From: CBDCYH01 sp965224105
GTDB taxonomy: Bacteria > Bacteroidota > Rhodothermia > Rhodothermales > JABDKH01
Reading direction: 5' to 3'
NCBI GenBank assembly: GCA_965224105.1
Contig: CBDCYH010000001.1
Coordinates: 186,001 to 250,000, forward strand
DNA: 64,000 nt
Position numbers and translations under genes: made by a program. The notes beneath the pieces are model-generated. The model saw nothing but the letters and a program-made list of their open reading frames with translations. It did not search any database and was not told the DNA's origin. Positions 34,034-42,825 of the stretch are shown one piece after another; position 1 is the first letter of the stretch, and the number at the start of each line of letters is the position of its first letter.

Positions 34034-35536
34034 ATGAGCATTACCGAGCACCGTTTTTCAAGTAGATGGGGACTGATTCTGAGTGTACTGGGGATCGCGG
34101 TAGGTACCGGGAATATTTGGAGGTTTCCCAGAATAGCTGCGCAGAACGCTGGAGATGGAGGCGCGGGGGCGTTCCTGATCGTCTGGCTCCTATTCCTGTT
34201 CCTGTGGAGCATTCCGCTCATCATAGCTGAGTATGCAATTGGTCGACACGCGAGGAAGGGTGTCGTCGGAGCGTTCATCAAGGTCGCGGGAGAAAAGTAT
34301 GCGTGGATGGGTGCATTCGTCGGAGTAGTTACAACGGCGATCATGTTTTATTATTCGGTTGTTGCCGGTTGGTGTCTCTACTATGCAATCGAGGTACTGA
34401 CCAATCCACTGCCTCTTACTACCGAAGCGTCGACGGGGGTTTGGGAGGCATTTCAGGGAAGTGGCTGGATGCCTGTACTCTTGCACATGGTGGCAATGGG
34501 TGCGGGTGCTGCCGTTGTGATCAAGGGGATATCATCCATCGAGAAGGCGAACAAAATTCTCATCCCAACTTTAATGGCGATCGTGATAATTGCTTTGGTG
34601 CGATCGGTTAGTCTTGATGGATCTTTTGAAGGACTTGCATTCTTGTTCACGCCCGACTGGTCGACTCTGTCGAATCCGAAAGTCTGGCTTGCTGCTCTAA
34701 CGCAAAATGCGTGGGACACTGGCGCGGGATGGGGTCTAATCTTGAGTTATGCGGCATACATGAAAATGAATCAGAGTGTTGTAAAGAACTCGCTTATTAC
34801 GGGAATCGGTAACAACCTCGTTTCGATGATGGCCGCCATAACGATCTTCGGTACTGTGTTCGCAGTGTTGGGCGCGCGCATGACCCAACCTGAGGTATTG
34901 GACATAATGCAGCAGAGCGGACCTGCCGCGACGGGACTCACTTTCATCTGGATGCCCCAACTGTTTGCACAGATGAGCGGTGGGAAAATACTTGCCTTCC
35001 TGTTCTTCCTTGGTCTCACGTTCGCCGCGTTCAGCTCTCTCATCTCGATGATAGAATTGGCATCGCGTGTGCTGGTCGATATGAAGGTCAAAAGACGGAA
35101 TGCCGTGGCGGCAGTTTGTACAACCGGGTTTGTACTAGGTATTCCATCTGCTCTCTATCTAAACTTTCTGGGTAACCAGGATTTTGTTTGGGGTGTTGCC
35201 CTTATGATTTCAGGAGGGTTCGTCGCGTTCGCCGTTATCAAGTTCGGATCGGAGCGCTTCCGGACAGAGGTTGTGAACATCGGGACGGAAAAGTGGCAAG
35301 CCGGTCCAGCCTGGAAGTTGTTGGTTGCGAAAGTGGTCCCGGTTCTTGCGGTCACCCTGTTGGTCTGGTGGCTCTACCGTTCAAAAACCGAGTATGCGAC
35401 CGACACGTGGCTAGATCCGACCGACCCATATAGCGTCATGACATGTGTAGTTCAATGGGGGGCCGTGATCATTGCAGCGGTGCTTGCAAACAAGTATTTC
35501 GTCAAGAAAACGGTGTCGGATCTCCCGTCTGGCTGA
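34034..35536 (+). CDS. Sodium-dependent NSS-family transporter
   Basis: 500-residue inner-membrane sodium-coupled symporter of the neurotransmitter:sodium symporter family. About eleven to twelve membrane helices are visible. The first contains the unwound Na/substrate site GLILSVLGIAVGTGNIWRFP; GVFSLLIS-like segments and FLFFLGLTFAAFSSLISMIE correspond to TM7-TM8. Bacterial members import amino acids such as tryptophan, leucine or tyrosine, or other amines. It is the last gene of the sulfotransferase-acylase-transporter set, 5 bases after the acylase stop. Confidence 0.94.
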   Translation: MSITEHRFSSRWGLILSVLGIAVGTGNIWRFPRIAAQNAGDGGAGAFLIVWLLFLFLWSIPLIIAEYAIGRHARKGVVGAFIKVAGEKYAWMGAFVGVVTTAIMFYYSVVAGWCLYYAIEVLTNPLPLTTEASTGVWEAFQGSGWMPVLLHMVAMGAGAAVVIKGISSIEKANKILIPTLMAIVIIALVRSVSLDGSFEGLAFLFTPDWSTLSNPKVWLAALTQNAWDTGAGWGLILSYAAYMKMNQSVVKNSLITGIGNNLVSMMAAITIFGTVFAVLGARMTQPEVLDIMQQSGPAATGLTFIWMPQLFAQMSGGKILAFLFFLGLTFAAFSSLISMIELASRVLVDMKVKRRNAVAAVCTTGFVLGIPSALYLNFLGNQDFVWGVALMISGGFVAFAVIKFGSERFRTEVVNIGTEKWQAGPAWKLLVAKVVPVLAVTLLVWWLYRSKTEYATDTWLDPTDPYSVMTCVVQWGAVIIAAVLANKYFVKKTVSDLPSG

Positions 35537-35628
35537 TGGCGGAAATACGGGCGGATTTGTTGAGAGTCTGTAAAAGTGGCCGATACTCGCTTAGATAGCA
35601 TCGTCTTGACTTGCAACAATCGGCGTTT

Positions 35629-38286
35629 ATGCACATCTATCGGGCATTTTTGGCTCTGTTTGGTCTACTATTCATGTTGGCCGCGACAGCGGTGGCGCAG
35701 GATTCTGGTACACCTTCCACCGTTTTCGATCTCACGGCAGACTACGACGGCGATGACGTCCCGGATCGTGCGGGCATGGTTTCGATCGTCTCTGGCAAGG
35801 TTACAGTCACACCAGGCGCAGTTCCAGGGCAGAAAGACGCGATATATATTCAGGATGACTCGGGAGGCATTCTGGTCAAAGGAGTGCAGGACACCCAGCG
35901 CCTCCTGTCCACCGTCCGTTTGGTAGGTACTCTCCGTGAGGATGATGCTGGCTATTTCCTGCAGGCTTCCACGATTGAGCGCGGTAACTCCGCGACAAAA
36001 GTATCTGCTCGTCCACTAACATCAGACAATATCGACGACATCGGATTTTTGGTTCAGGTCACGGGTCGGGTTGTAGAGCAAATCGACATTGACACGTCCC
36101 ACCCTGGCTTGGTCCTTGCCACGGATGCCGGGCTGGTTATCGTTAGGACAAACACGGGCCTCAAGGAGGAGCACGCCGTTGGCCAGAAATTGGCAAGCAC
36201 CGGAGTTTTGGTTTCACCTTCCGGCGTGTGGCCCAATCCGCAAATTCTGACCTCCAACCAGTCGCAGCTTGTCGCCGTTCTCGACTACCAGGAATATCGC
36301 GGTCTCGCACAGAAGGCACTTGCGGGCCTCGCTATTCTGCTATTGCTGGGAGTCGGCGCGTACCTGTGGACTTTACGCCCCTCAAAACGAGATCCGTTCA
36401 AGATCGCTGTGCTTCAGGCTGAGGCTTCCATTGTCTTCACTGATTTGTCCGGCAAGATATTCTTCGCCAACCCGGCGGCATCGGCTCTTTGTGAGAGGAG
36501 CAAAAAGCAGTTGCAGTTGATGAAGATTGGCGGTTTGTTTTCTTTTGAGAGCGACTGGGACACGGTGATTTCAGAATTGAAAAATGGGCAAACTACGACC
36601 CTTCAGGGAAGACTATCGGGGAGCTCTAGCAAATCTGTTGATGTGCACGTTACCAGAACAGAGGTTAAAAAGAATCCTGCTGTGCTGTTGGTCATTCAGG
36701 ACATTTCCACACACCGGCAAAGCCTGTCGCAGTTTAAACAGTTCTACGAAAAACTGTTGTCCGGATTACCGCTTGCTGTTAGCGTAATGTCAACTGAAGG
36801 CAGATACCTTTTCGTAAACGAGTTGGAGTTCGGAGACCGCGTCAATCCAGAAACACTGGTTGGGAAGTCGGATATCGAATGTGCCAAGCTGTTGGGCTTA
36901 TCAACGGAAGTTACGCTTCGTCGACGCGCGCACCGGCGCCGCGCCGTAAATACGAAGGTCCCGGTGAAGTTCGACGAGGAAATTGATGACGGCATTGGTA
37001 CCAAGAAGTACGTCCGCATTTATCAGCCTCTAACGGATGCATCAGGCAGCGAAGTTGTCGCTGTTGCAACGTATGGACTCGATGTTACAGAGCTGCGCCA
37101 GAGCCAAACTGAGCTTGACAGCGCCCGCATCGAAATCGGGAAGGTTAACCACATTAAGGAGCTGCTGATTGAAAACCTTAACAGCGAATTCCGGAAGCCG
37201 ATCTCGGGGATTATCGGTTTCGCCGAGATTCTTGAAGGTGAGGTTAATGAAGAACAGCGAGAATTCGTCAACCACATCGAGCGCAACGGCCGAAGGTTGA
37301 TGAACACGCTAAACTCAGTCCTGGATCTCGCCGGACTGAAGAACCACGACGTCGAACTGCAAATTGGAGTTGTGGATCTGGTAGAGCAAGCCAGAGAGAT
37401 TACCGAGTTGTCGCGCGACATGGCTGAGGAAAAAGGACTGTTCATCGAACTTCGACCAGAGCGGCCAAGTGTTTATGGCCGTGGAGACTCGACGTGCGTC
37501 ACACGGATCATGCAGAACTTGATCGACAATGCCATCAAGTTCACCGAGAGCGGTGGGGTGATTGTTGAAGTCGGATCAGATGATCACGCCGTGCAGATAC
37601 GCGTAATCGATTCCGGTGCAGGAATCGACTCAAGCTTCCTTCCGTTTGTCTTTGACGACTTCAACCAGGAGCTGCCGCCATCTGCTATGACAGGCGACGG
37701 TGTTGGCATCGGCCTCGGCGTAACGAAGCGGCTTGTTGAGCTAATGCAAGGCTCGGTCGTTGTGGAAAGTAAGAAAGGTGAAGGCAGCACGTTTGTCGTC
37801 AATATCCCAAGGGCATTCCCGTATCGAAGCGCATTTACCGCGGGCCGGCCAAGACTGCTATACGTTGATTCAAGCGAAGAGTCTCGATCCATTGTTAGTT
37901 ACCTGATGAACGAGCACTTCTCGGTGGACGTTGCATCCTCTTTGGATGAACTCGCCACACTTTCAGGGCTAACCAAATACGACTTGCTCGTTGCCGATGT
38001 TAGCCAACCGGACTTTAACATGTGGGTAGAGTGGCTACAGGTATTTCGGCAGAAATGTGACAGCTATTACGTCCCGGTCGTAGCTACCGACGATCCGCGA
38101 AACGGAGCCATGACGCGGGCGCTTGATGCTGGCTTCGACTACTTCATTGCCAAACCCTACAAGAAGGACGCCCTTACCAACCTTCTGAGCCAGGTGATGA
38201 TGGATCGGAAACGATTGGGAGATATCCATTCAGGTAGCCCCGACCGTGCTCCTACCAGAGGCGCTTCATATAACAAGGCCTCCTGA
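35629..38286 (+). CDS. Hybrid histidine-kinase-like protein lacking the phospho-acceptor histidine
   Basis: 885-residue membrane signalling protein. Signal segment (AFLALFGLLFMLAATAVAQ), periplasmic part with two OB-fold-like units (about 40-215), a membrane helix (ALAGLAILLLLGVGAYLWTL near 230-249), two PAS-like units, and a DHp helix. The H-box reads ENLNSEFRKPISG, where ENMSHEIRTPLNG is normal: a serine (519) replaces the histidine. The ATPase domain is intact (N-box QNLIDNAIKFTE, DSGAGI, GVGIGLG). The C-terminal receiver keeps Asp790 (LLVADVSQP) and the lysine of IAKPY, but the acidic pair at its start is Asp-Ser. ATG six residues upstream is an alternative start. It probably works without autophosphorylation at the usual site. 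Confidence 0.88.
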   Translation: MHIYRAFLALFGLLFMLAATAVAQDSGTPSTVFDLTADYDGDDVPDRAGMVSIVSGKVTVTPGAVPGQKDAIYIQDDSGGILVKGVQDTQRLLSTVRLVGTLREDDAGYFLQASTIERGNSATKVSARPLTSDNIDDIGFLVQVTGRVVEQIDIDTSHPGLVLATDAGLVIVRTNTGLKEEHAVGQKLASTGVLVSPSGVWPNPQILTSNQSQLVAVLDYQEYRGLAQKALAGLAILLLLGVGAYLWTLRPSKRDPFKIAVLQAEASIVFTDLSGKIFFANPAASALCERSKKQLQLMKIGGLFSFESDWDTVISELKNGQTTTLQGRLSGSSSKSVDVHVTRTEVKKNPAVLLVIQDISTHRQSLSQFKQFYEKLLSGLPLAVSVMSTEGRYLFVNELEFGDRVNPETLVGKSDIECAKLLGLSTEVTLRRRAHRRRAVNTKVPVKFDEEIDDGIGTKKYVRIYQPLTDASGSEVVAVATYGLDVTELRQSQTELDSARIEIGKVNHIKELLIENLNSEFRKPISGIIGFAEILEGEVNEEQREFVNHIERNGRRLMNTLNSVLDLAGLKNHDVELQIGVVDLVEQAREITELSRDMAEEKGLFIELRPERPSVYGRGDSTCVTRIMQNLIDNAIKFTESGGVIVEVGSDDHAVQIRVIDSGAGIDSSFLPFVFDDFNQELPPSAMTGDGVGIGLGVTKRLVELMQGSVVVESKKGEGSTFVVNIPRAFPYRSAFTAGRPRLLYVDSSEESRSIVSYLMNEHFSVDVASSLDELATLSGLTKYDLLVADVSQPDFNMWVEWLQVFRQKCDSYYVPVVATDDPRNGAMTRALDAGFDYFIAKPYKKDALTNLLSQVMMDRKRLGDIHSGSPDRAPTRGASYNKAS

Positions 38287-38351
38287 TCGAAACCAGCCAG
38301 ACCTTCGCTGGTATTCAACCTGTTCATAGGTACCCAAGACGCTCTAAATCG

Positions 38352-38840
38352 GTGAATTTACGCGTTCTGATTTTCCTCGTCTTCTGTTTGCCGCAGATTG
38401 CGCAGGCCCAATCTTCATCACTCCAGCTAGCTGATCACTCAACCATCATGCAGGCAGTTGCGAACAACCCATCGCAATTTGTTCTGGTCAACATGTGGGC
38501 GACGTGGTGCTCTCCGTGCGTTGAGGAGTTTCCCGAGTTAGTCGAGGTCCATTCAAAATGGTCCGGTATTGTAGATGTACTCTTTGTCTCGGTGGATTTC
38601 CGAGAGCAATATGACGAAGCACTCGGGTTCTTAAACGACATGGGATGGACCAACCCATCGTTCTTCAAAATGGAGAAAGACCAGACCTTTGTCTCTGGTA
38701 TTGACGATAAGTGGACTGGCGCGGTACCTGCAACGTTTATATTTGCAACAGACGAAACATTACTGTGGTCGAAGCAACAACAGACGTCTTTCGCAGAAGT
38801 GGACAGCGTAATTACGGCATTGATAAAACAGTCCAGGTGA
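38352..38840 (+). CDS. TlpA-like periplasmic thioredoxin
   Basis: 162-residue exported thioredoxin-fold protein. GTG start, signal peptide LRVLIFLVFCLPQIAQAQ, and the active site WATWCSPCVEEFPEL with a CxxC pair. The cis-proline loop is AVPATFIF. TlpA/ResA-like proteins reduce disulfides in the periplasm, often for cytochrome c maturation, which would fit the heme proteins earlier in the window. The next gene, 24 bases on, encodes another thioredoxin-fold protein. Confidence 0.9.
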   Translation: MNLRVLIFLVFCLPQIAQAQSSSLQLADHSTIMQAVANNPSQFVLVNMWATWCSPCVEEFPELVEVHSKWSGIVDVLFVSVDFREQYDEALGFLNDMGWTNPSFFKMEKDQTFVSGIDDKWTGAVPATFIFATDETLLWSKQQQTSFAEVDSVITALIKQSR

Positions 38841-38864
38841 ATTTAACAATAGAAAATCGAAGTC

Positions 38865-39476
38865 ATGAAATCCCACGTCATCAAGCAGTTAGCTAGTTGC
38901 GCAAGTTTGTTATTCCTGGCAATGGTTTTCCTGGTCGGAACGGCATTTTCCCAGGAACTACCACTCGGTGCCTCAATGCCTGCGACAGAGATCTCCCTTG
39001 TTTCGGGTAGTGGTTCGTCGACAATCCTGGACCATCTTGGAGAAAATGGAACAGTGGTAATCTTCTGGGGCAACAAATGTCCCTGGGCGAGAAAGTCACT
39101 CGACAGGGTGGAGGATTTGTATTCTGATTTTCAAAGCCAGGGCGTTCAGTTCGTTCTGGTGAATTCAAACGATACGAGTGCTTTCTCGGAAGAATCAACC
39201 GAAGAGAACGGTAACGCGAAAGTTTCGATGCCGTACCTGTCAGATACTGATGGGCAGCTTGCAAAATCGTTCGGTGCGACCCGGATGCCGCACGTCTATC
39301 TTTTTGATAAAGATCGAACCTTGGTGTACGTTGGCAGCCTGGATGACAGCCCCGGGGATGCATCGAAAGTCACGACACCTTATCTCCGTTCCGCAATCCA
39401 AGCGGTACTCGCGGGAGATGCTGTATCGACCGGATCTACCAAGGCTTTCGGCTGCATGATCAAGCCAAAGAAGTAG
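38865..39476 (+). CDS. Exported thioredoxin-like protein with split cysteine pair
   Basis: 203-residue exported thioredoxin/peroxiredoxin-fold protein. Signal peptide LLFLAMVFLVGTAFSQ. The active-site loop is FWGNKCPWARKSLDRV: the first cysteine is kept, the second is replaced by alanine. A second cysteine lies at the extreme C-terminus (FGCMIKPKK) and may be the resolving partner, as in related Bacteroidota proteins ending in GC-x-I-K. The cis-proline loop is TRMPHVYLFD. It follows the TlpA-like gene and probably shares its transcript. Confidence 0.85.
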   Translation: MKSHVIKQLASCASLLFLAMVFLVGTAFSQELPLGASMPATEISLVSGSGSSTILDHLGENGTVVIFWGNKCPWARKSLDRVEDLYSDFQSQGVQFVLVNSNDTSAFSEESTEENGNAKVSMPYLSDTDGQLAKSFGATRMPHVYLFDKDRTLVYVGSLDDSPGDASKVTTPYLRSAIQAVLAGDAVSTGSTKAFGCMIKPKK

Positions 39477-39502
39477 ACTTCCCAGCACACGACCGCGCCG
39501 CC

Positions 39503-40468
39503 TTGACACATCCGCCATCTGAAGATTCAATATTCTCTCTTGCGGTTGGTGACGACCCCGCGTTTGACGAGCTGGCGTTACAGGTATGGGAATATCAGGC
39601 TCAAAATATACCGGCTTACAGAGAATATCAGGATCAGATTGGGGCGAACCGAGCCTACATTCCGGTCGACATTTTCAAACTTGCAGGAGCGGATAAAACC
39701 TCCGCGGGCAAGGGATTCGAACTGCATTTTGCGAGTAGTGCAACAGGCGGGATCCGGGCGCATCATTTTGTTAATAAGGGGTCGGTTTACAGACGTAGCG
39801 TGCTAACAAATTTTGCCTTGCACTTTGGATCAGCGAGAAGGCGATTGTTGTTTTATCTACCATCATACGCCGATAATCCGCAATCCTCTCTCGTCCAGAT
39901 GGTGGACTATCTGGTTGACGCCTACGGCGATTCCGGGTCCGGGCTCTTTCTGGAGAGTCGGTCGTTGCTTGACGAGGCGATCAAGCATGGGACACCCGTA
40001 TTCATACTCGGAGCGGCGTTTGGATTGGTTGATTTCTCTCCGCAGGTCAGACTCCCTGGAGGATCGGTTGTTGTCGAGACGGGCGGTATGAAAACGCACC
40101 GGAGGGCGATTGGACGCGTGGAGCTTCACCAGAGCATTGCAGAGAATTTTGGAATCTCAGAGCACTCCGTTTACTCCGAGTATGGGATGTGCGAGATGCT
40201 TTCTCAGGCCTGGGCAATGGAAGATAGTCTGTTCAGATTTCCACCGTGGGTAAGGTGGTCGGTAGTTTCCCTCTCGGATCCTGAGGTTGAGGTCGATGAG
40301 GGGGAGACAGGATTGTTGCGCGTTACAGACCTGGCCAACCTCCATTCGATTTCATTCCTCTTGCTCGGCGACAAGGCACGCCAGGAGGGAGACGGTTTCT
40401 ACGTGGACGGCAGGTGGGATCCCGCAGATCTCAGAGGATGCAATTTCTTATTAGAGCCGAACCTATAG
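39503..40468 (+). CDS. LuxE/PaaK-like acyl-protein synthetase
   Basis: 321-residue cytoplasmic enzyme of the LuxE acyl-protein synthetase group, relatives of AMP-forming acyl-CoA ligases. Visible are VPVDIFK-type segment YIPVDIFKLAG, an altered phosphate loop ASSATGG, VVVETGGMKTHRRAIG (the LuxE signature), and YSEYGMCEM corresponding to the adenylate-binding region. LuxE activates a fatty acid and passes it to LuxC; no LuxC or luciferase is present, so the acceptor is unknown. TTG start, the only one that fits. The stop lies 2 bases from the stop of the convergent OmpA-like gene. Confidence 0.82.
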   Translation: MTHPPSEDSIFSLAVGDDPAFDELALQVWEYQAQNIPAYREYQDQIGANRAYIPVDIFKLAGADKTSAGKGFELHFASSATGGIRAHHFVNKGSVYRRSVLTNFALHFGSARRRLLFYLPSYADNPQSSLVQMVDYLVDAYGDSGSGLFLESRSLLDEAIKHGTPVFILGAAFGLVDFSPQVRLPGGSVVVETGGMKTHRRAIGRVELHQSIAENFGISEHSVYSEYGMCEMLSQAWAMEDSLFRFPPWVRWSVVSLSDPEVEVDEGETGLLRVTDLANLHSISFLLLGDKARQEGDGFYVDGRWDPADLRGCNFLLEPNL

Positions 40469-40470
40469 AT

Positions 40471-41157
40471 TTACTCCAGGCCCTGCACGCGGAATTCGAT
40501 GCGTCGGTTTTGCGCGCGACCTGCTGCCGATCGGTTGGTCGCGATTGGAGCGGTTTCCCCGTACCCGACGGCCGTAAGTCGTTCAGCGTCAATACCCTGG
40601 TTGATCAAGTATTGTCTCACAGCATCGGCGCGAAGTTGGCTGAGATTCTGGTTGAGGGCAGTGCCACCGATAGAATCTGTGTGACCTGCAATCTCAATTG
40701 CGGCCGCTGGACAGTTGGCTGCGACTGCGGACATCTGATTTAGGAGATTTACGCCCTCCGTTAATAGCTCCGCACTTCCAGACCTGAACCTGATGTTTTC
40801 CGCCGTCAATAACTGATTGAAATCCGCCTGGCAGGTGTTCGCTTCTTCTATCTGCTGTTCTTCCACCGCGGCAACATCAACGACCTCAATCTGATTGTCC
40901 AAAACGCGCACACCACGGACTGCTCGCGCGATACCGGCAGCTCGAGTCCGTACTTCCTCGGACGGCGCAGTGCCAGTAAGAATGACGTCACGACCATCCA
41001 CACTCAAACCGGCAAACTGATATCCAGCGTCATTGAGGGTAGTTGAAACGCGTGTCTGGATATCGTTTTGAATTGGTACCGCATGGTTGCGAACGCAAAT
41101 GAAACAGAGAGCGGCGAGCGCCACTGCACCAAGCCCTAGAACTAATAGTCTTGCCAT
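40471..41157 (-). CDS. OmpA-family protein with BON domain
   Basis: 228-residue exported protein. One N-terminal membrane or signal segment (LLVLGLGAVALAALCFICV), a BON domain (about 35-100: STTLNDAGYQFAGLSVDGRD then VILTGTAP), and an OmpA C-terminal peptidoglycan-binding domain (ITAGHTD-type GHTDSIGG, then LSQLRADAVRQYLINQGI, and AQNRRIEFRV) that binds diaminopimelate. It anchors an envelope component to peptidoglycan and could fill a Pal-like role for the ExbB/ExbD operon at 2-10 kb, which has no Pal. I start at ATG 41157, not at the longer frame to 41232. Confidence 0.9.
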   Translation of the reverse strand: MARLLVLGLGAVALAALCFICVRNHAVPIQNDIQTRVSTTLNDAGYQFAGLSVDGRDVILTGTAPSEEVRTRAAGIARAVRGVRVLDNQIEVVDVAAVEEQQIEEANTCQADFNQLLTAENIRFRSGSAELLTEGVNLLNQMSAVAANCPAAAIEIAGHTDSIGGTALNQNLSQLRADAVRQYLINQGIDAERLTAVGYGETAPIATNRSAAGRAQNRRIEFRVQGLE

Positions 41158-41207
41158 AGTGGATTCCGAGAGAGTTTGACGTGCGGAAACTGATGTCTGC
41201 CAAACAA

Positions 41208-41244
41208 TACTGGTTTCACACCGCTCTGTCAAGGAAAACCAGTA
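41208..41244. terminator. Inverted repeat after the PorT-like gene
   Basis: Nine-base arms TACTGGTTT and AAACCAGTA separated by 19 bases, downstream of the PorT-like gene on the minus strand and followed there by a TTGTTT stretch. The large loop and weak T run make this a modest terminator candidate; an operator for the ompA-like gene is the alternative. Confidence 0.3.
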
Positions 41245-41276
41245 AGACGTTGCTAAATAATAGCTTACGACTTAGC

Positions 41277-41909
41277 CTACATTCCGAAAAGGAGACCAAT
41301 TCGGTAGGTATTGGCTCGTATCGTCCTGGCGGTTTCTACAACACCACCATCCTCCAATTCGACACGCCCTGAATACAATCCGAACAGATCGGCAGAATAC
41401 CGGACCTCGGGCGAAAACCGGAGGGGTACGTTTTTGATTCTAATCGAGATGCCGAGTCCGATACTTGCCGCGGTGCTCACGAGTTTCAAGTCGTCTTTCA
41501 GGACTAACTCCTTGTCTTCCAGGTTGAGAGAATATTTCAGGTCCGTGCCCAGAAACGTATATGGCCTAACAATTCCATGCCGATTGGCTGTTAGTTTCAG
41601 GTCAATCGGGAGAATAAGATAGCTTACCCTGAATTCACTCCGTCGCAGAACTTCGGTACCGTTGAAGAGTGCGCCGGCGTTCGAGAAGAACAGGCCCGAT
41701 CGCAGTGTCACGGGTCCGTCACCGAGAGTGGCATTGAATCCGATATGGAACCCAACCACAGCATGGATATCCGGCTGTCGTGTTCCGTCCAATTCTATGT
41801 CCAGCGAAGTCAGGTCCGGCCCGGCTCGAAACGCCCAACGCACTTGTCCAGCAGAGTAGGTGGGCTGAAAAATCGCGAGGAGGGTGACGGTAAGGAATGC
41901 CAATCGCAT
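41277..41909 (-). CDS. PorT-like outer-membrane barrel protein
   Basis: 210-residue exported protein of the PorT/OMP_b-brl_2 type. Signal peptide LAFLTVTLLAIFQPTYSAGQ, then alternating amphipathic strands (VRWAFRAGPDLTSLDIELDG, FRVSYLILPIDLKLT, PLRFSPEVRYSADLFGLYSG) typical of an 8-stranded barrel of Bacteroidota. It ends TYRIGLLFGM. PorT itself is a T9SS accessory; this sequence resembles the general family and a specific T9SS role is only possible. Start at ATG 41909; nine more codons are open upstream. Confidence 0.75.
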   Translation of the reverse strand: MRLAFLTVTLLAIFQPTYSAGQVRWAFRAGPDLTSLDIELDGTRQPDIHAVVGFHIGFNATLGDGPVTLRSGLFFSNAGALFNGTEVLRRSEFRVSYLILPIDLKLTANRHGIVRPYTFLGTDLKYSLNLEDKELVLKDDLKLVSTAASIGLGISIRIKNVPLRFSPEVRYSADLFGLYSGRVELEDGGVVETARTIRANTYRIGLLFGM

Positions 41910-41998
41910 GTGCTTCGGGCGAAGTATCCGCACCAAGAATCGTGCAAAATGTCTCCGGAGTCAAGTATATTCAAGGCAATTCAATATGGTAGATCCAG

Positions 41999-42424
41999 AT
42001 GTTTCTAACACTGCTTATCGTCACTTTTCTTGTCTCGCTGTTGGTCTGTTTCATTGTTGCGAAACTATTCTCGCAATCGATTGACAAGATTCTCAGGCGG
42101 ATTATTTCTGAAGAGCTTAGTGAGGCCTGGCAGCGGTATATAATGTTTGCGATCTATGTTGTCGGGATAAGTGGCGGTGTTCGCATTTGGGAGTTGGAGA
42201 AATACATCAATCCGCAGGTCGGTCCGGATGGAAATCCTGCACTGGTCCTTAATAGTGAACGCTGGGTCCTTGAAGTCTATCGCACGATAATTGAGACGCT
42301 ACAGTCAGTAGCCTGGATGCTACTTGTGTTTTTCCTGGCAACGCTAATCGCGTTTGTCGTCGTTAAAGCGATTGAGATGGGGCAAGCTCGGAAGCGTACA
42401 TCTTCAGCGAGTGACGATGAGTGA
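41999..42424 (+). CDS. Small membrane protein, uncharacterised
   Basis: 141-residue protein with three hydrophobic segments: residues 1-24 (MFLTLLIVTFLVSLLVCFIV), about 45-60 (YIMFAIYVVGISGGV) and 104-125 (VAWMLLVFFLATLIAFVVV). An amphipathic stretch LRRIISEELSEAWQRY lies between the first two, and the C-terminus is charged. I do not recognise a family. The downstream GroES-like gene starts inside its last eight bases, so the two are cotranscribed and may be functionally linked. Confidence 0.65.
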   Translation: MFLTLLIVTFLVSLLVCFIVAKLFSQSIDKILRRIISEELSEAWQRYIMFAIYVVGISGGVRIWELEKYINPQVGPDGNPALVLNSERWVLEVYRTIIETLQSVAWMLLVFFLATLIAFVVVKAIEMGQARKRTSSASDDE

Positions 42425-42794
42425 GTTGCTGGTAGTTGGGGACAGGGTACTCGTTCGGTCTGACGACGGCGAGCAAAAAACTCCTTCGGGACTCGTACTG
42501 CCGGCATCGGTTACGGAAAAAGATCGAGTAGCTGGCGGTGTGGTAGTAAAAGTTGGTCCTGGCTACGGGGTACCCAATCCTGACTACTCAGGCGAAGCCT
42601 GGAAACAATCTGCAGAAGCCGTTCGCTATTTGCCGTTACAGGCGCGGTCTGGTGATTACGCCTTCTTCTTGAGGAAGGAGGCGATCGAAATCACTTACGA
42701 GAGGCAACAATACCTCATCGTTCCTCACAACTCTATCCTCGCGCTCGTCAGGCACGACGCTGATGACATCATTCGGGACTTGCCCAAGGATTAG
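42417..42794 (+). CDS. GroES-like (Cpn10-fold) protein without adjacent GroEL
   Basis: 125-residue protein of the chaperonin-10 fold. The start SELLVVGDRVLVRSDDGEQK matches GroES strand 1, SGLVLPASVTEK corresponds to the mobile loop that contacts GroEL (hydrophobic triad kept), then VVVKVGPGYG, and HNSILALV at the end. It has an insert of about 25 residues (NPDYSGEAWKQSAEAVRYLP) and a longer C-terminus than normal GroES (about 97 residues). No groEL is nearby, so it may be a specialised co-chaperone. ATG 42417 overlaps the previous gene's stop by 8 bases; the longer frame is unlikely. Confidence 0.78.
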   Translation: MSELLVVGDRVLVRSDDGEQKTPSGLVLPASVTEKDRVAGGVVVKVGPGYGVPNPDYSGEAWKQSAEAVRYLPLQARSGDYAFFLRKEAIEITYERQQYLIVPHNSILALVRHDADDIIRDLPKD

Positions 42795-42825
42795 CAAGCG
42801 GCTCGAAAGCCGGGCCATCGGAGTT

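Noticed and set aside
38292..38312. Hairpin ACCAGC / GCTGGT after the hybrid kinase
   Set aside because: A 9-base loop and no T run; too weak to call.
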